Shown piece by piece: positions 33,668 through 42,154 of a DNA stretch of 64,000 nt (the stretch's first letter is position 1; every line of letters starts with the position of its first letter). Source of the DNA: Actinomadura meyerae (lineage in GTDB: Bacteria; Actinomycetota; Actinomycetes; Streptosporangiales; Streptosporangiaceae); NCBI RefSeq assembly GCF_900188445.1, contig NZ_FZOR01000022.1, positions 1-64,000 of the forward strand, in the 5' to 3' direction. The notes beneath the pieces were generated by a model. The model searched no databases. It was not told the DNA's origin and saw only the letters and a list, made by a program, of their open reading frames with translations. Position numbers and translations under genes: made by a program.

Positions 33668-35101
33668 TCAGGGCACGTCGGTCTGGATGTGGACGGCCTT
33701 CACCGTGGTCATCTCGTCCAGCAGCTCGGGGCCGTAGCCGAAGCCGCGGCCGCTGCCTCGGCGCGGTTCGGCGGCGCCGCCCGGGGCGCCGCCGAACACG
33801 GCGTTGACCTTCACCGTGCCGACGTTCAGCGTGCGCCAGGCGGCCTGCGCGTGCGCCATGTCCCGGGTGAGGACGGTGGCGGCGAGGCCGTGCCGGGAGC
33901 GGCGCGCGGCGTCCAGGGCGTGGTCGAAGGAGGCCACGGTGCGCACGGGCGCGACCGGCCCGAACACCTCCTCCGCCATGATCGGCATGGCGTCGGCGCA
34001 GCCCGCGAGGACCGTCGCCGGGTAGAAGGCGCCGGGGCCGGGCGGGATCCGCCCGCCGGCCAGGAGGCGGGCGCCGTCCGCGACCGCCTTCTCGACCTGC
34101 TGGTGAACGTGGGTGCGGTGCCGCTCGTCGACGAGCGGTCCCAGCTCGGTGCCCTCCTCCGCGCCGGGCCCCATCCGCAGGCCGCGCGCCCGTTCCGTGA
34201 GGGCCTCCAGGAAGGGTTCGGCCACCGCCTCGTGGACGTAGACCCGCTCGACGGACGTGCAGATCTGCCCGGCGTTGGCGAAGCAGCCGAGGGCCGCCTG
34301 CCCGGCGGCCCATTCCGGGTCGACGTCGCCGTCCACGATGAGCGGGTCGCAGCCGCCGCTCTCCAGCACGGTCCGGGCGCCCGTGCGCAGGGCCAGCTCG
34401 GCGACGCGGCGCCCGGCGGCGGTGGAGCCGACGTGCGCGACGACGTCGGCGTCCGGGTGGCCGGCGAGGGCCTCGCCCGTCGCGGCGCCGCCGGTCACCA
34501 GGTTCAGGACGCCGTCCGGGAGGCTCCCGCCGAGCAGCTCGGCGAGCAGCGCGCCGGTGTGCGGCGTCCGTTCGGAGGGCTTGTGCACGACGGTGTTCCC
34601 GGTCGCCAGCGCGGCACCGATCAGCCCGCAGGCGATGGCGACCGGGTCGTTCCACGGGGTGATGACCGCGACGACGCCGCGCGGCTCGCGGACCATGAAG
34701 TCGGCGGCCCGCCAGCCGCCCTGGAGGCTGCGGCCGCCGTGCAGGGGGCCCAGCTCGGCGTACTGGCGCAGCGTCCCGATCCCGGCCTCGACGCCGCCGA
34801 GCGCGTCGCCGGACGGCTTGCCCATCTCGGCGGTCACCAGCGCGGCCAGCTCGTCCGCCCGCTCCTCGACCGCGCGCGCCGCGGCGTGCAGGGCCGCGCC
34901 CCGGTCGGCGGCCGGGGTGGCGGCCCAGCCGGGCGCGGCGTCGCCGGCCGCCGCCACCGCCTCGGCGACGTCGGCCGGCCCGGACACGGCCACCACCCCC
35001 AGCGGCTCGCCGGTCGCCGGGTCGGTCATCGTGTAGGCGTCCTGCCCGGTGCCCTGGCTCCACCGTCCGCCGGCCAGCATCCACCTGTCGCGCGGCCGCA
35101 T
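33668..35101 (-). CDS. NAD(P)-dependent aldehyde dehydrogenase
   Basis: A 477-residue ALDH. The substrate-activating Glu is in VLESGG (Glu 247), the catalytic Cys in NAGQICTS (Cys 281), and the cofactor motif KPSE at 174-177. EVFGPVAPV is present near residue 380. It oxidises an aldehyde to acid or CoA ester; the clear Glu 247 fits the non-CoA hydrolytic class. The ATG at 35101 has GGGAGGG. Monocistronic and divergent from an acyl-CoA dehydrogenase gene. Substrate unknown. Confidence 0.88.
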   Translation of the reverse strand: MRPRDRWMLAGGRWSQGTGQDAYTMTDPATGEPLGVVAVSGPADVAEAVAAAGDAAPGWAATPAADRGAALHAAARAVEERADELAALVTAEMGKPSGDALGGVEAGIGTLRQYAELGPLHGGRSLQGGWRAADFMVREPRGVVAVITPWNDPVAIACGLIGAALATGNTVVHKPSERTPHTGALLAELLGGSLPDGVLNLVTGGAATGEALAGHPDADVVAHVGSTAAGRRVAELALRTGARTVLESGGCDPLIVDGDVDPEWAAGQAALGCFANAGQICTSVERVYVHEAVAEPFLEALTERARGLRMGPGAEEGTELGPLVDERHRTHVHQQVEKAVADGARLLAGGRIPPGPGAFYPATVLAGCADAMPIMAEEVFGPVAPVRTVASFDHALDAARRSRHGLAATVLTRDMAHAQAAWRTLNVGTVKVNAVFGGAPGGAAEPRRGSGRGFGYGPELLDEMTTVKAVHIQTDVP

Positions 35102-35268
35102 GGGCTCCCTCCCCGATTCGGTGTCCGCGGTTCGCCTACCCGGTGCGGCGCGCTTCAATGACCGCGCCCGCGCGGCACCCGCGGAGCACACCGCAGTCCG
35201 CACCCCGCGTCAGTGTCCACTTACTGAAATCGGCTACCGTGGTGCGGACGCGAATTGAGGGAGGCGCG

Positions 35269-36450
35269 GTGGACTTCGACCTGCCGGAGAGCGCGGCCGC
35301 GGTGCGCGAGGGCGTGCTGGCGATCGCCGGGAAGTACGACCAGGAGTACTGGGGCCGCTGCGACGCGGACAAGCGGTGGCCGGAGGAGGTCTGGCGGGAG
35401 CTGGTGGCCGGCGGCTGGCACGCCCTGGCGATCCCGGAGGAGTACGGCGGCGGGGGCCAGGGGCTGCTGGAGCTGGCCGTCGCCCTGGAGGCGCTGGCCG
35501 AGGGCGGCGCGGGCGGCGCGGCGTCGTTCATGTACCTGCTGACCCCCGCGTTCGGCGGGCTCACGATCAACCGGCACGGGACCGAGGAGCAGAAGCGCGA
35601 GCTGCTGCCGAAGATCGCCGCCGGGGAGGTCGAGACCTGCTTCGCGATCACCGAGCCGGACGCGGGCAGCAACGCGATCAACATCTCCACCCAGGCCCGC
35701 CGCGACGGCGACCACTACGTGGTGAGCGGCCAGAAGATCTGGATCTCCGGCGTCGAGCGCGCCGACCACCTCGTCCTGGTCACCCGGACGATCCCGGCCG
35801 CCGAGGCGCGGCCCCGCACGTCCGGGTTCACCGTCCTGCTGGTGGACGTCGAGCAGGCCGTCGCCGACGGCACCCTCACCTTCCAGCCGATCCCCAAGCT
35901 CGGCACCAACACCGTGGCGTCCAGCATGGTGTTCCTGGACGAGGTGCGCGTCCCGGCCGAGCGGGTCCTCGGCGAGCCCGACCAGGGGTTCCTGGTCCTG
36001 TGGGACATCCTCAACCCCGAGCGCATCCTCGCCGCGGCGGGCGGCGTCGGGTCCGGCGGGCTGGTGCTGAAGCTCGCCTGCGAGTACGCCACCGACCGGG
36101 CGCCGTTCGGCAAGCCGATCGGGACCAACCAGGCCATCGCCTTCCCGCTCGCCAAGGCCAAGGCGCAGCTGGAGCTGGCGCGGCTGATGACCTACAAGGC
36201 CGCCTGGCTGTGGGACCGCGGCCGGCCCTGCGGTTCGGAGGCCAACATCGCCAAGCTGACCGCGGCGGACGCGGCCTGGCAGGCGGCCGACCGCGCCTTC
36301 CAGACCTACGGCGGGATGGCGTACTCGATGGAGTACCCGATCGCCCGGATGTTCCGCGACGCCCGCATCGCCAAGAACATCCCGGTCGCGGAGGAGCTCG
36401 TCCTCGCCCACATCGCGCAGCATGAGCTGGGCCTGCCCAAGTCGTACTAG
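35269..36450 (+). CDS. acyl-CoA dehydrogenase
   Basis: A 393-residue acyl-CoA dehydrogenase: CFAITEPDAGSNAINISTQA (FAD side), WISGVERADHLVLVTRT, and YGGMAYSMEYPIARMFRDARI with KNIPVAEELVLAHIA at the C-terminus, where the catalytic Glu region usually lies. It lacks the classical GGxxYxxE order, so acyl substrate assignment is open. The GTG at 35269 with GAGGGAGG is chosen over upstream ATG codons. The stop codon is the first unit of an 18-bp tandem repeat. Convergent with a CoA-ligase gene that could supply its substrate. Confidence 0.86.
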   Translation: MDFDLPESAAAVREGVLAIAGKYDQEYWGRCDADKRWPEEVWRELVAGGWHALAIPEEYGGGGQGLLELAVALEALAEGGAGGAASFMYLLTPAFGGLTINRHGTEEQKRELLPKIAAGEVETCFAITEPDAGSNAINISTQARRDGDHYVVSGQKIWISGVERADHLVLVTRTIPAAEARPRTSGFTVLLVDVEQAVADGTLTFQPIPKLGTNTVASSMVFLDEVRVPAERVLGEPDQGFLVLWDILNPERILAAAGGVGSGGLVLKLACEYATDRAPFGKPIGTNQAIAFPLAKAKAQLELARLMTYKAAWLWDRGRPCGSEANIAKLTAADAAWQAADRAFQTYGGMAYSMEYPIARMFRDARIAKNIPVAEELVLAHIAQHELGLPKSY

Positions 36451-36523
36451 CCGGCCGAGTCGTACTAGCCGGCCGAGTCGTACTAGCCGGCCGAGTCGTG
36501 CCGGCCGGCCGAGTCGTACCGGC
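36441..36523. repeat. 18-bp tandem repeat at the 3' end of the acyl-CoA dehydrogenase gene
   Basis: Unit GTCGTACTAGCCGGCCGA repeats exactly three times (36441-36494), then once with two changes (36495-36512) and partially (36513-36523). The first unit contains the last codons and the TAG stop of the dehydrogenase gene, so the copies carry three in-frame TAG codons. Each unit includes the self-complementary CCGGCCG block. It looks like local duplication of the gene end; a role in transcription end is possible. Confidence 0.85.
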
Positions 36524-36545
36524 CCGCACGTCGTGCCGGGCGGGC

Positions 36546-38015
36546 CTACCCGCCGGTCTCGGGGAGCCGGACGGACGTGCCCGGGTCGTGCGCGGCGCGC
36601 AGCTCCCGCTTGCGGACCTTGCCCGAGTGGTTGCGCGGGATCTCCGCGACCACCTCGTACCAGCGGGGGCGCTTGAACGCGCCGAGCCGGGCCCGGCAGT
36701 GCGCGTCCAGGTCCGCGGGCGTGGTGCCGCCGCGCACCACGACCAGGGCCTTGACCGCCTCGCCCCAGCGCCGGTCCGGGACGCCGATCACCGCGGCGTC
36801 CCGGACGCCGGGATGCTCGGCGAGGACGCGCTCGACCTCCGCGCAGTACACGTTCTCGCCGCCGCTCTTGACCATGTCCTTGGCGCGGTCGGTGAAGTGG
36901 AGGCGGCCCTCGCCGTCCAGCCGCATGAGGTCGCCCGTGCGCAGCCACCCGTCCGGCGGGAGCGCGGGGTGCCCGGCGTATCCGGCCATCAGGCTCGCGC
37001 CGCGCAGCAGGAGCTCGCCGACCGCGCCGGGGCCGTCCGCGCCGTCCAGGGCGAGGTCGAAGGCGGGCAGCGGGCGGCCGACCGTGCCGGGCGCGGCCAG
37101 CTCGTCCTCCAGCGTGGACACGGCCACGAAGTTCCCGGCCTCGGTCGAGCCGTACACGCCCCGGTAGCCGATGCCGAGGCCGCGCAGCCGCTCCAGCGTC
37201 GCGGGACGCTCGGTCGCGGCCATGCCGAAGACCAGGCGGAGGGTCTCCGGCGCGGCGGCGGGATGGCGCAGCGCCCGCCCGGTCCCAGTGGGGAAGACCG
37301 CGACGGTCACGCCGTGCTCGGTGATGAGCGGCCACAGCGTCTCGGGGGACGCGCCGGCCGGCAGTACGACCGTGCCACCGGTGGCCAGCTGGCCGAGCAC
37401 GGCGCCGTACCCCGCGACATGGAACAGCGGCAGCGCGCCGAGCAGCCGGTCCGCGCCGGTCAGGCCGAGAGCCTGCACCGCGTTCGCCGCTGCGGCGACC
37501 CAGCTCCGGCTGGTCAGCAGGCAGCCCTTCGGATGCCCGGTGGTGCCCGAGGTGTAGAGCTGGACGACCGGCGCCTCCGGGCCGGGGCGGGGCAGGTCGT
37601 GCGGCGGCGCCTCGTCCAGGGCCCGGTCCAGGTCCGGGCCGATCGTCCAGTGGGCGAGATCGAGGAGGCCGGACGCACCGGCGAGGGCCCCCAGCGCCGG
37701 GTGGACGACCGCGTGCCGGGCGCCCGCGTTCTCGACCTGGTAGCGCATCTCGGCGGGGCTCAGCCGCACGTTCAGCGGGACCACCGCGGCACCGATCAGC
37801 GACGCCCCGAACGCGGCTTCGACCGCCTCGGGCGCGTTCGGGGCCAGCAGCGCGACGCGGCCGTCCGGGGCGACTCCCCCGGCGGCCAGCAGCCCGGCCC
37901 AGCGCCGCGCGCGCCGGTGCAGCCCGCGGTAGGTACGGCGCCGCCCGTCCCAGGCGAACGCCGTGCGGTCCGGCCAGAGCGCGGCGCCGCGGTGGGCGAG
38001 GTCCCCGAGCAGCAT
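36546..38015 (-). CDS. AMP-forming acyl-CoA ligase
   Basis: A 489-residue member of the adenylate-forming family. The P-loop YTSGTTGHPKG is at 154-164, the A5 core YGSTEAG follows, then GWLRTGDLMRLDGEGRLHFTDRAKDM with the hinge, and the C-terminal Lys motif IPRNHSGKVRKRELR. It forms acyl-CoA from a carboxylic acid and ATP; length and motif set fit medium-chain or aromatic acid ligases. The ATG at 38015 has no clear SD; an upstream TTG in frame (near 38051) would overlap a palindrome. It is convergent with the acyl-CoA dehydrogenase. Confidence 0.86.
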   Translation of the reverse strand: MLLGDLAHRGAALWPDRTAFAWDGRRRTYRGLHRRARRWAGLLAAGGVAPDGRVALLAPNAPEAVEAAFGASLIGAAVVPLNVRLSPAEMRYQVENAGARHAVVHPALGALAGASGLLDLAHWTIGPDLDRALDEAPPHDLPRPGPEAPVVQLYTSGTTGHPKGCLLTSRSWVAAAANAVQALGLTGADRLLGALPLFHVAGYGAVLGQLATGGTVVLPAGASPETLWPLITEHGVTVAVFPTGTGRALRHPAAAPETLRLVFGMAATERPATLERLRGLGIGYRGVYGSTEAGNFVAVSTLEDELAAPGTVGRPLPAFDLALDGADGPGAVGELLLRGASLMAGYAGHPALPPDGWLRTGDLMRLDGEGRLHFTDRAKDMVKSGGENVYCAEVERVLAEHPGVRDAAVIGVPDRRWGEAVKALVVVRGGTTPADLDAHCRARLGAFKRPRWYEVVAEIPRNHSGKVRKRELRAAHDPGTSVRLPETGG

Positions 38016-38027
38016 GCGACGATCATT

Positions 38028-38042
38028 CCGAATCAGATTCGG
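38028..38042. promoter_or_regulatory. 15-bp palindrome between ligase and SRPBCC genes
   Basis: CCGAATCAGATTCGG is a perfect 7-1-7 palindrome, 13 bases upstream of the ligase ATG and 72 bases before the divergent SRPBCC gene. Strong operator candidate; the cognate regulator is not adjacent. Confidence 0.55.
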
Positions 38043-38113
38043 GACGGTCAAGGTGTTGCCCGCGTCACACCGGCCGGGCCAGCATGAGGGTCCGCCCACC
38101 GTGAGGAGAGCCC

Positions 38114-38548
38114 ATGCCCCGGTCCTACGCCAGCGCCGTGTTCGCCAGTCCCGCCGACGAGGTGTGGTCCTACCTTCGGGACTTCGGCAACCTCGCCGAC
38201 TGGATGCCCGGCGTGCAGACCGGCGTGATCGAGGACGGCGGGCCCGGCGACCGCGTCGGCTGCGTCCGCCGGCTGATCGGCCCCGGCGAGACGGTGTTCC
38301 GCGAGCGGCTCACCGCGCTGGACGACCCCGGCCGCGGCTACCGGTACGAGATCCTGGAGTGCCCGCTGCCGGTGCGCGACTGCCGCGGCGAGCTGCGCGT
38401 CGCGCCCGTCACCGCGAACGGCCACGCGTTCGTCGAGTGGTGGGCCGACTTCTCCGCGGACGCCGCCGACGAGGAGGCGATGGCGAAGACCCTCGCGCAG
38501 GGCATCTACGCGACCGGGCTCGGCGCCCTCGCCAAGCGCTTCGGCTGA
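38114..38548 (+). CDS. SRPBCC (START/polyketide cyclase-like) protein
   Basis: A 144-residue SRPBCC-fold protein: N-terminal SYASAVFASPADEVWSYLRD, then DWMPGVQTGVIEDGG and a C-terminal long helix (DEEAMAKTLAQGIYATGLGALAKRFG). This fold binds hydrophobic ligands in a deep cavity and can act as cyclase or carrier. GAGGAG site upstream of the ATG. Divergent from the CoA-ligase across a palindrome, so the two might be co-regulated. No specific function. Confidence 0.8.
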   Translation: MPRSYASAVFASPADEVWSYLRDFGNLADWMPGVQTGVIEDGGPGDRVGCVRRLIGPGETVFRERLTALDDPGRGYRYEILECPLPVRDCRGELRVAPVTANGHAFVEWWADFSADAADEEAMAKTLAQGIYATGLGALAKRFG

Positions 38549-38576
38549 CCCGGCACCGGGCCCCAGCTGCACGCTG

Positions 38577-38624
38577 ACCCGGCTTCATGCGGACCCTGCT
38601 TCACGCGGACCCGGCTTCACGCGG
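38577..38624. repeat. 16-bp tandem repeat at the esterase gene end
   Basis: Three imperfect 16-bp units (38577-38592, 38593-38608, 38609-38624) of the type ACCCGGCTTCACGCGG lie between the convergent SRPBCC and esterase genes. The stop codon of the esterase falls in the third unit. Confidence 0.75.
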
Positions 38625-39645
38625 CCCCGGGCGATCCCTCGCCGCGGACCGCCGCGACGCCCTCCCGCACGTCCGGCCCGGCGGGAGCGAACGCCGCGCG
38701 CAGCCGCCGCACGGCGTACGCCATCGCCTCCGCGCCGGCGTCGAAGATCTCCGGCAGCAGGAAGAACGAGTGCACGACGCCGTCGTAGCGGCGCAGCTCG
38801 ACCGGTACCCCGGCGGCCGCGAGCCGGCGCGCGTACGCCTCGGCCTCGTCGCGCAGGATGTCGCACTCGGCGGTGATGACGGTGGCGGGCGCCGCGCCGG
38901 ACAGGTCCGGGGCGCGCAGCGGCGCCAGCCGGAAGTCCGACGGGTCGGCGCCGCCCCGGTAGAGGTCCATGAACCGGGCGAGGCTGTCGGCGTCCAGCCC
39001 GTACCCCGACCCGTACTCCCGCCAGCTCGGGGTGTCCATCGCCGTGTCGGTCACCGGGTACACCAGCAGCTGGTGGGCGAGCGGCAGCCCGCGGTCGCGG
39101 GCGAGCAGCGCGACGGCGGCGGCGAGGTTGCCGCCGGCGCTGTCGCCCGCCACGGCCACCGCGCCGGGCGCGATGCCGTGGCGCCCCAGCCCGCCGCCGC
39201 CGGGGCGTCCGGGCTCCCCCGCCGCGGCGGCGACGACCGCCCACGCGTCGTCGACGGCCGCCGGGAACGGGTGCTCGGGCGCCAGCCGGTACCCGACGTT
39301 CAGCACGGCGCACCCGGCGGCGTGCGCGAGGTCGCGGCACGCGGCGTCCACGTTGTCGACGCCGCCGAGCACCCAGCCGCCGCCGTGCAGGTACACGACG
39401 GCGGGCAGCGGCCCGCGCGCGAGCGGCGCCGGGCGGTACAGCCGCACCGGCACCGGGCCGCCCGGACCCGGCACCGCGATGTCGCGCACGTACGGCAGCT
39501 CACGCCGCTCGACCGGGTACGCCGCGCCGATCCGCTCCCGCATCTCCGCGATCGTCGGCTCGGCCCGCGCCCCGGACCCGGACGGCACGGCCGTCCAGGA
39601 GGCGAGCAGCTCCAGGAAGCTCGCGGTCTGCGGATGGACGGGCAT
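38617..39645 (-). CDS. alpha/beta hydrolase, HSL-family carboxylesterase
   Basis: A 342-residue esterase of the hormone-sensitive lipase group: oxyanion motif HGGGW (87-91), nucleophile GDSAGG (167-172, Ser 169), catalytic Asp in TAECDILRDEAEAYARRL and His in VHSFFLLPE. No signal peptide, so intracellular. The ATG at 39645 has GGGGAGG. Same direction as the gamma-glutamyl hydrolase gene upstream (75-base gap). Substrate: short-chain esters or lactones, unproved. Confidence 0.87.
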   Translation of the reverse strand: MPVHPQTASFLELLASWTAVPSGSGARAEPTIAEMRERIGAAYPVERRELPYVRDIAVPGPGGPVPVRLYRPAPLARGPLPAVVYLHGGGWVLGGVDNVDAACRDLAHAAGCAVLNVGYRLAPEHPFPAAVDDAWAVVAAAAGEPGRPGGGGLGRHGIAPGAVAVAGDSAGGNLAAAVALLARDRGLPLAHQLLVYPVTDTAMDTPSWREYGSGYGLDADSLARFMDLYRGGADPSDFRLAPLRAPDLSGAAPATVITAECDILRDEAEAYARRLAAAGVPVELRRYDGVVHSFFLLPEIFDAGAEAMAYAVRRLRAAFAPAGPDVREGVAAVRGEGSPGAA

Positions 39646-39720
39646 GCGGCGGCCTCCCCGGGGATTTGTGGCGTTTTCCACGGGATCGCCTTCCCCCGGA
39701 AGCGACGGGCCAATCCCGCC

Positions 39721-40470
39721 TCAGCGGCCCGCGGCCTCCGCGACCAGCGCCTCGAACAGGCGCTTGTCCTCGCCCTCCTCGGGATGCCACTGCACGGCGA
39801 GGCCGAAGCGGTGGCCCTGCAGCTCGACGGCCTCGACCACCTGGTCCTCCGCCCACGCCACGGCCGACAGGCCCTTGCCGAGCCGCCCGACCGCCTGGTG
39901 GTGGTAGGTCGGGACCTCCGCCGCCTCCCCGAGGATCTTGCCGATCTGGCTGGTCGGGCTGATCCGCACCGGGTGCGAGCCGACCAGCCCGGCCTGCGGC
40001 GCGTGCCCGCGGTGGCCGACGGCCTCCGGGAGGTGCTGGATGAGCGTGCCGCCCCGCGCGACGTTCAGCACCTGCATGCCCCGGCAGATCGCCAGGAACG
40101 GCAGGTCCGCCGACACGGCCGCGCGGACGAGCGCGAGCTCGAACCGGTCGCGCTGCGGCTGCGGCGGCCCCGTCTCGTGGTGCCGGGCGGCGCCGTAGAG
40201 GTCGGGGTCGACGTCGCCGCCGCCGGCCAGCACGAGCCCGTCCAGCCGTCCGATGACGAGGTCGATCCCGCGCAGGGTCGCGCCCGGGGGCAGCAGCACC
40301 GGGACGCCGCCGGCCCGCTCGACCGACCGCGCGTAGGGCGCGGGCAGCAGCGCGGCCTCGCGCACCCAGGTCCCCCAGCGGGCCGGCTCCTGGTAGGTGG
40401 TGATCCCGATGACCGGCGGCCCGCCGGCACCGGTGGCGGGGCCCTCGGCCCCGCGAACGGCCTCTGACAT
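39721..40470 (-). CDS. class I glutamine amidotransferase-like gamma-glutamyl hydrolase (PuuD-like)
   Basis: A 249-residue peptidase C26 enzyme: catalytic triad Cys 129 (AICRGMQVLN), His 229 and Glu 231/232 (QWHPEEGED). The PuuD family hydrolyses gamma-glutamyl-GABA in polyamine breakdown; actinobacterial paralogues usually accompany gamma-glutamylpolyamine synthetases, none of which is here. GGGGGAGA site before the ATG at 40470. Upstream lies a 481-base non-coding region. Confidence 0.85.
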   Translation of the reverse strand: MSEAVRGAEGPATGAGGPPVIGITTYQEPARWGTWVREAALLPAPYARSVERAGGVPVLLPPGATLRGIDLVIGRLDGLVLAGGGDVDPDLYGAARHHETGPPQPQRDRFELALVRAAVSADLPFLAICRGMQVLNVARGGTLIQHLPEAVGHRGHAPQAGLVGSHPVRISPTSQIGKILGEAAEVPTYHHQAVGRLGKGLSAVAWAEDQVVEAVELQGHRFGLAVQWHPEEGEDKRLFEALVAEAAGR

Positions 40471-40951
40471 GCGTGTCTCCCCCTCAGCTGAGCACTGGCC
40501 TCCGGACGTCGCGCACGACGGGCGCGGCTCGCGGGCGCGCCGGCTCCGCCGGCCGCACCCCGGGGTGCCGCTCCCTCCCCCTCGCGCCATCCCTCCCCCG
40601 GCCTTCTCCCCGGCCAGCTTGCCGCAGGCGGCGGTCCCGCGCAGTCCGAAGCGGCCAGAACGCCGTCCGCGCCGGATCTTCCACCGGGGAGTGCTTTCCT
40701 CCTCCGCCTCCGCACCGGCCCGGGCCGCCCGGCGATGCCATCCACCGATACCGATCAGTATCCGTGCTCATTCGGGGACTCCAGCGCTCACTCCGGCCAC
40801 ACGGGCGCTCACGCACCGCAGCAGCGGGCCCGCCGCTGCGGCCGCTCGGTTGAGTGCACACCGCCTCCGGCGAGAGAATCTCACCCAGCCGGGCACCCGG
40901 ACACGCCGCGACCGCCGGTGCCAGGCCCCGAAGGCAGGGAGTGAACCGGAC
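40471..40951. other. 481-base intergenic region
   Basis: Divergent promoter region between the gamma-glutamyl hydrolase and flavohemoprotein genes. I see no credible small gene. It contains a CTCAGCTGAG palindrome near 40484 and GATAC (40747-40751) / GTATC (40758-40762), an inverted repeat with 6-base spacer that could be an operator for the flavohemoprotein. The sequence between 40560 and 40700 is Pro/Arg-coding-like in several frames but without start and SD. Confidence 0.5.
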
Positions 40952-42154
40952 ATGCCACCGGAACCCCGTACCGCCGCCGACTGCTTCGCCCGGCTCGAAG
41001 CCGACCCGGCGGGCGCGACCGGCTACTTCTACGGCCGCCTCTTCGCGGCCGAGCCGCACCTGCGCGCCCTGTTCCCGCCCGCGATGGGCCCCCAGCACGA
41101 CCGCTTCTTCCGCGCGGTCGCCCGGATCGCGCGGGACCGCGACGACCCCGCCGACCTCGCCGCCCGGCTGTGCCGGCTGGGCCGCGGCCACCGCAAGTAC
41201 GGGGTCCGTCCCGAGCACTACGCCGCCGTCGGCGCGGCGCTCACCGCCACGCTGCGCGTCTTCGCCGCCGACCTGTGGACGCCCGACGCCGAGGCCGCCT
41301 GGACCGCCGCCTACCGGCGCGCCGCCGAGGCCATGATCGCCGCCGCCGAGCGGGACGCCGCGCAGGCCCCGCCCTGGTGGGCCGCCGAGGTCACCGCCCA
41401 CGACCGCCGCGCCCCCGACCTCGCGGTGCTCACCCTGCGCCCCGAGCGGCCGCTGCCGTTCACCGCCGGGCAGCACGTCAGCGTGCAGACCGGCCGCTGG
41501 CCCCGGATGTGGCGGCCCTACTCGGTCGCGAACGCGCCCCGCCCGGACGGCACGCTGTCCCTGCACGTGCGCGCCCGGCCCGGCGGCTGGGTCAGCGGCG
41601 CGCTCGTCCGGGCCACCGCCCCCGGCGACACCGTGCTGCTCGGCCCGGCCGAGGGCGAGATGGCCCTCGACCCCGACCCCGGCCGCGACCTGCTCCTCAT
41701 CGGCGGCGGCACCGGGCTCGCCCCCATGAAGGCGCTGGCCGAGCAGGCCGCCGGATCCGGCCGCGACGTCCGCCTCCTGGTGGCGGCGCGCACCGCCGGC
41801 GACCTCTACGACCTGCCCGACCTGCGCCGGCTGGAGGCGGCGTCCGCGCGGCTGCGGGTCGTCCCCGTGCTGTCGCGCTCGGCGGGCCCCGGCGCCCTGA
41901 CCGGCCGCGTGCAGGACGTCCTGCCCGGCCTGCTGGACTGCGTCCGCGACCACACCGCCTACGTCGCCGGGCCGCCCCCGCTCGTCCGCGCCGCCGCCGC
42001 GGCGCTGCGGCGGCTCGGCGTGCCGGGCCCCCGCGTCCACCACGACCCGCCCGCGTGCGGCGGCCCGGTCACCAGCCCGCCCGCTCCCGCAGGTACTCCG
42101 TCGTCGGCGCGTCCGCCGGATAGAACGACTCGATCGCCAGTTCCGCGACCGTGA
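40952..42154 (+). CDS. flavohemoprotein-like NO dioxygenase/oxidoreductase
   Basis: A 400-residue protein with an N-terminal globin domain (1-140) and a ferredoxin-reductase-like FAD/NAD part. Proximal heme His is about residue 80 (GHRKYGVRPEHY), and the B10 Tyr is in TGYFYGRLF (about 25-27). FAD motif RPYSVAN at 188-194; the NAD region includes LIGGGTGLAPMKALAEQA. Flavohemoproteins detoxify nitric oxide in the cytosol. The C-terminal 30 residues overlap the convergent XRE gene by 86 bases and are Pro-rich, so the true end might differ. Regulation by an NO sensor would be expected but no NsrR-type gene is here. Confidence 0.86.
   Translation: MPPEPRTAADCFARLEADPAGATGYFYGRLFAAEPHLRALFPPAMGPQHDRFFRAVARIARDRDDPADLAARLCRLGRGHRKYGVRPEHYAAVGAALTATLRVFAADLWTPDAEAAWTAAYRRAAEAMIAAAERDAAQAPPWWAAEVTAHDRRAPDLAVLTLRPERPLPFTAGQHVSVQTGRWPRMWRPYSVANAPRPDGTLSLHVRARPGGWVSGALVRATAPGDTVLLGPAEGEMALDPDPGRDLLLIGGGTGLAPMKALAEQAAGSGRDVRLLVAARTAGDLYDLPDLRRLEAASARLRVVPVLSRSAGPGALTGRVQDVLPGLLDCVRDHTAYVAGPPPLVRAAAAALRRLGVPGPRVHHDPPACGGPVTSPPAPAGTPSSARPPDRTTRSPVPRP

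Noticed and set aside
40473-40944. ORFs in the 481-base gap upstream of the flavohemoprotein gene
   Set aside because: No SD, Pro/Arg-rich composition in several frames at once and no recognisable protein pattern.
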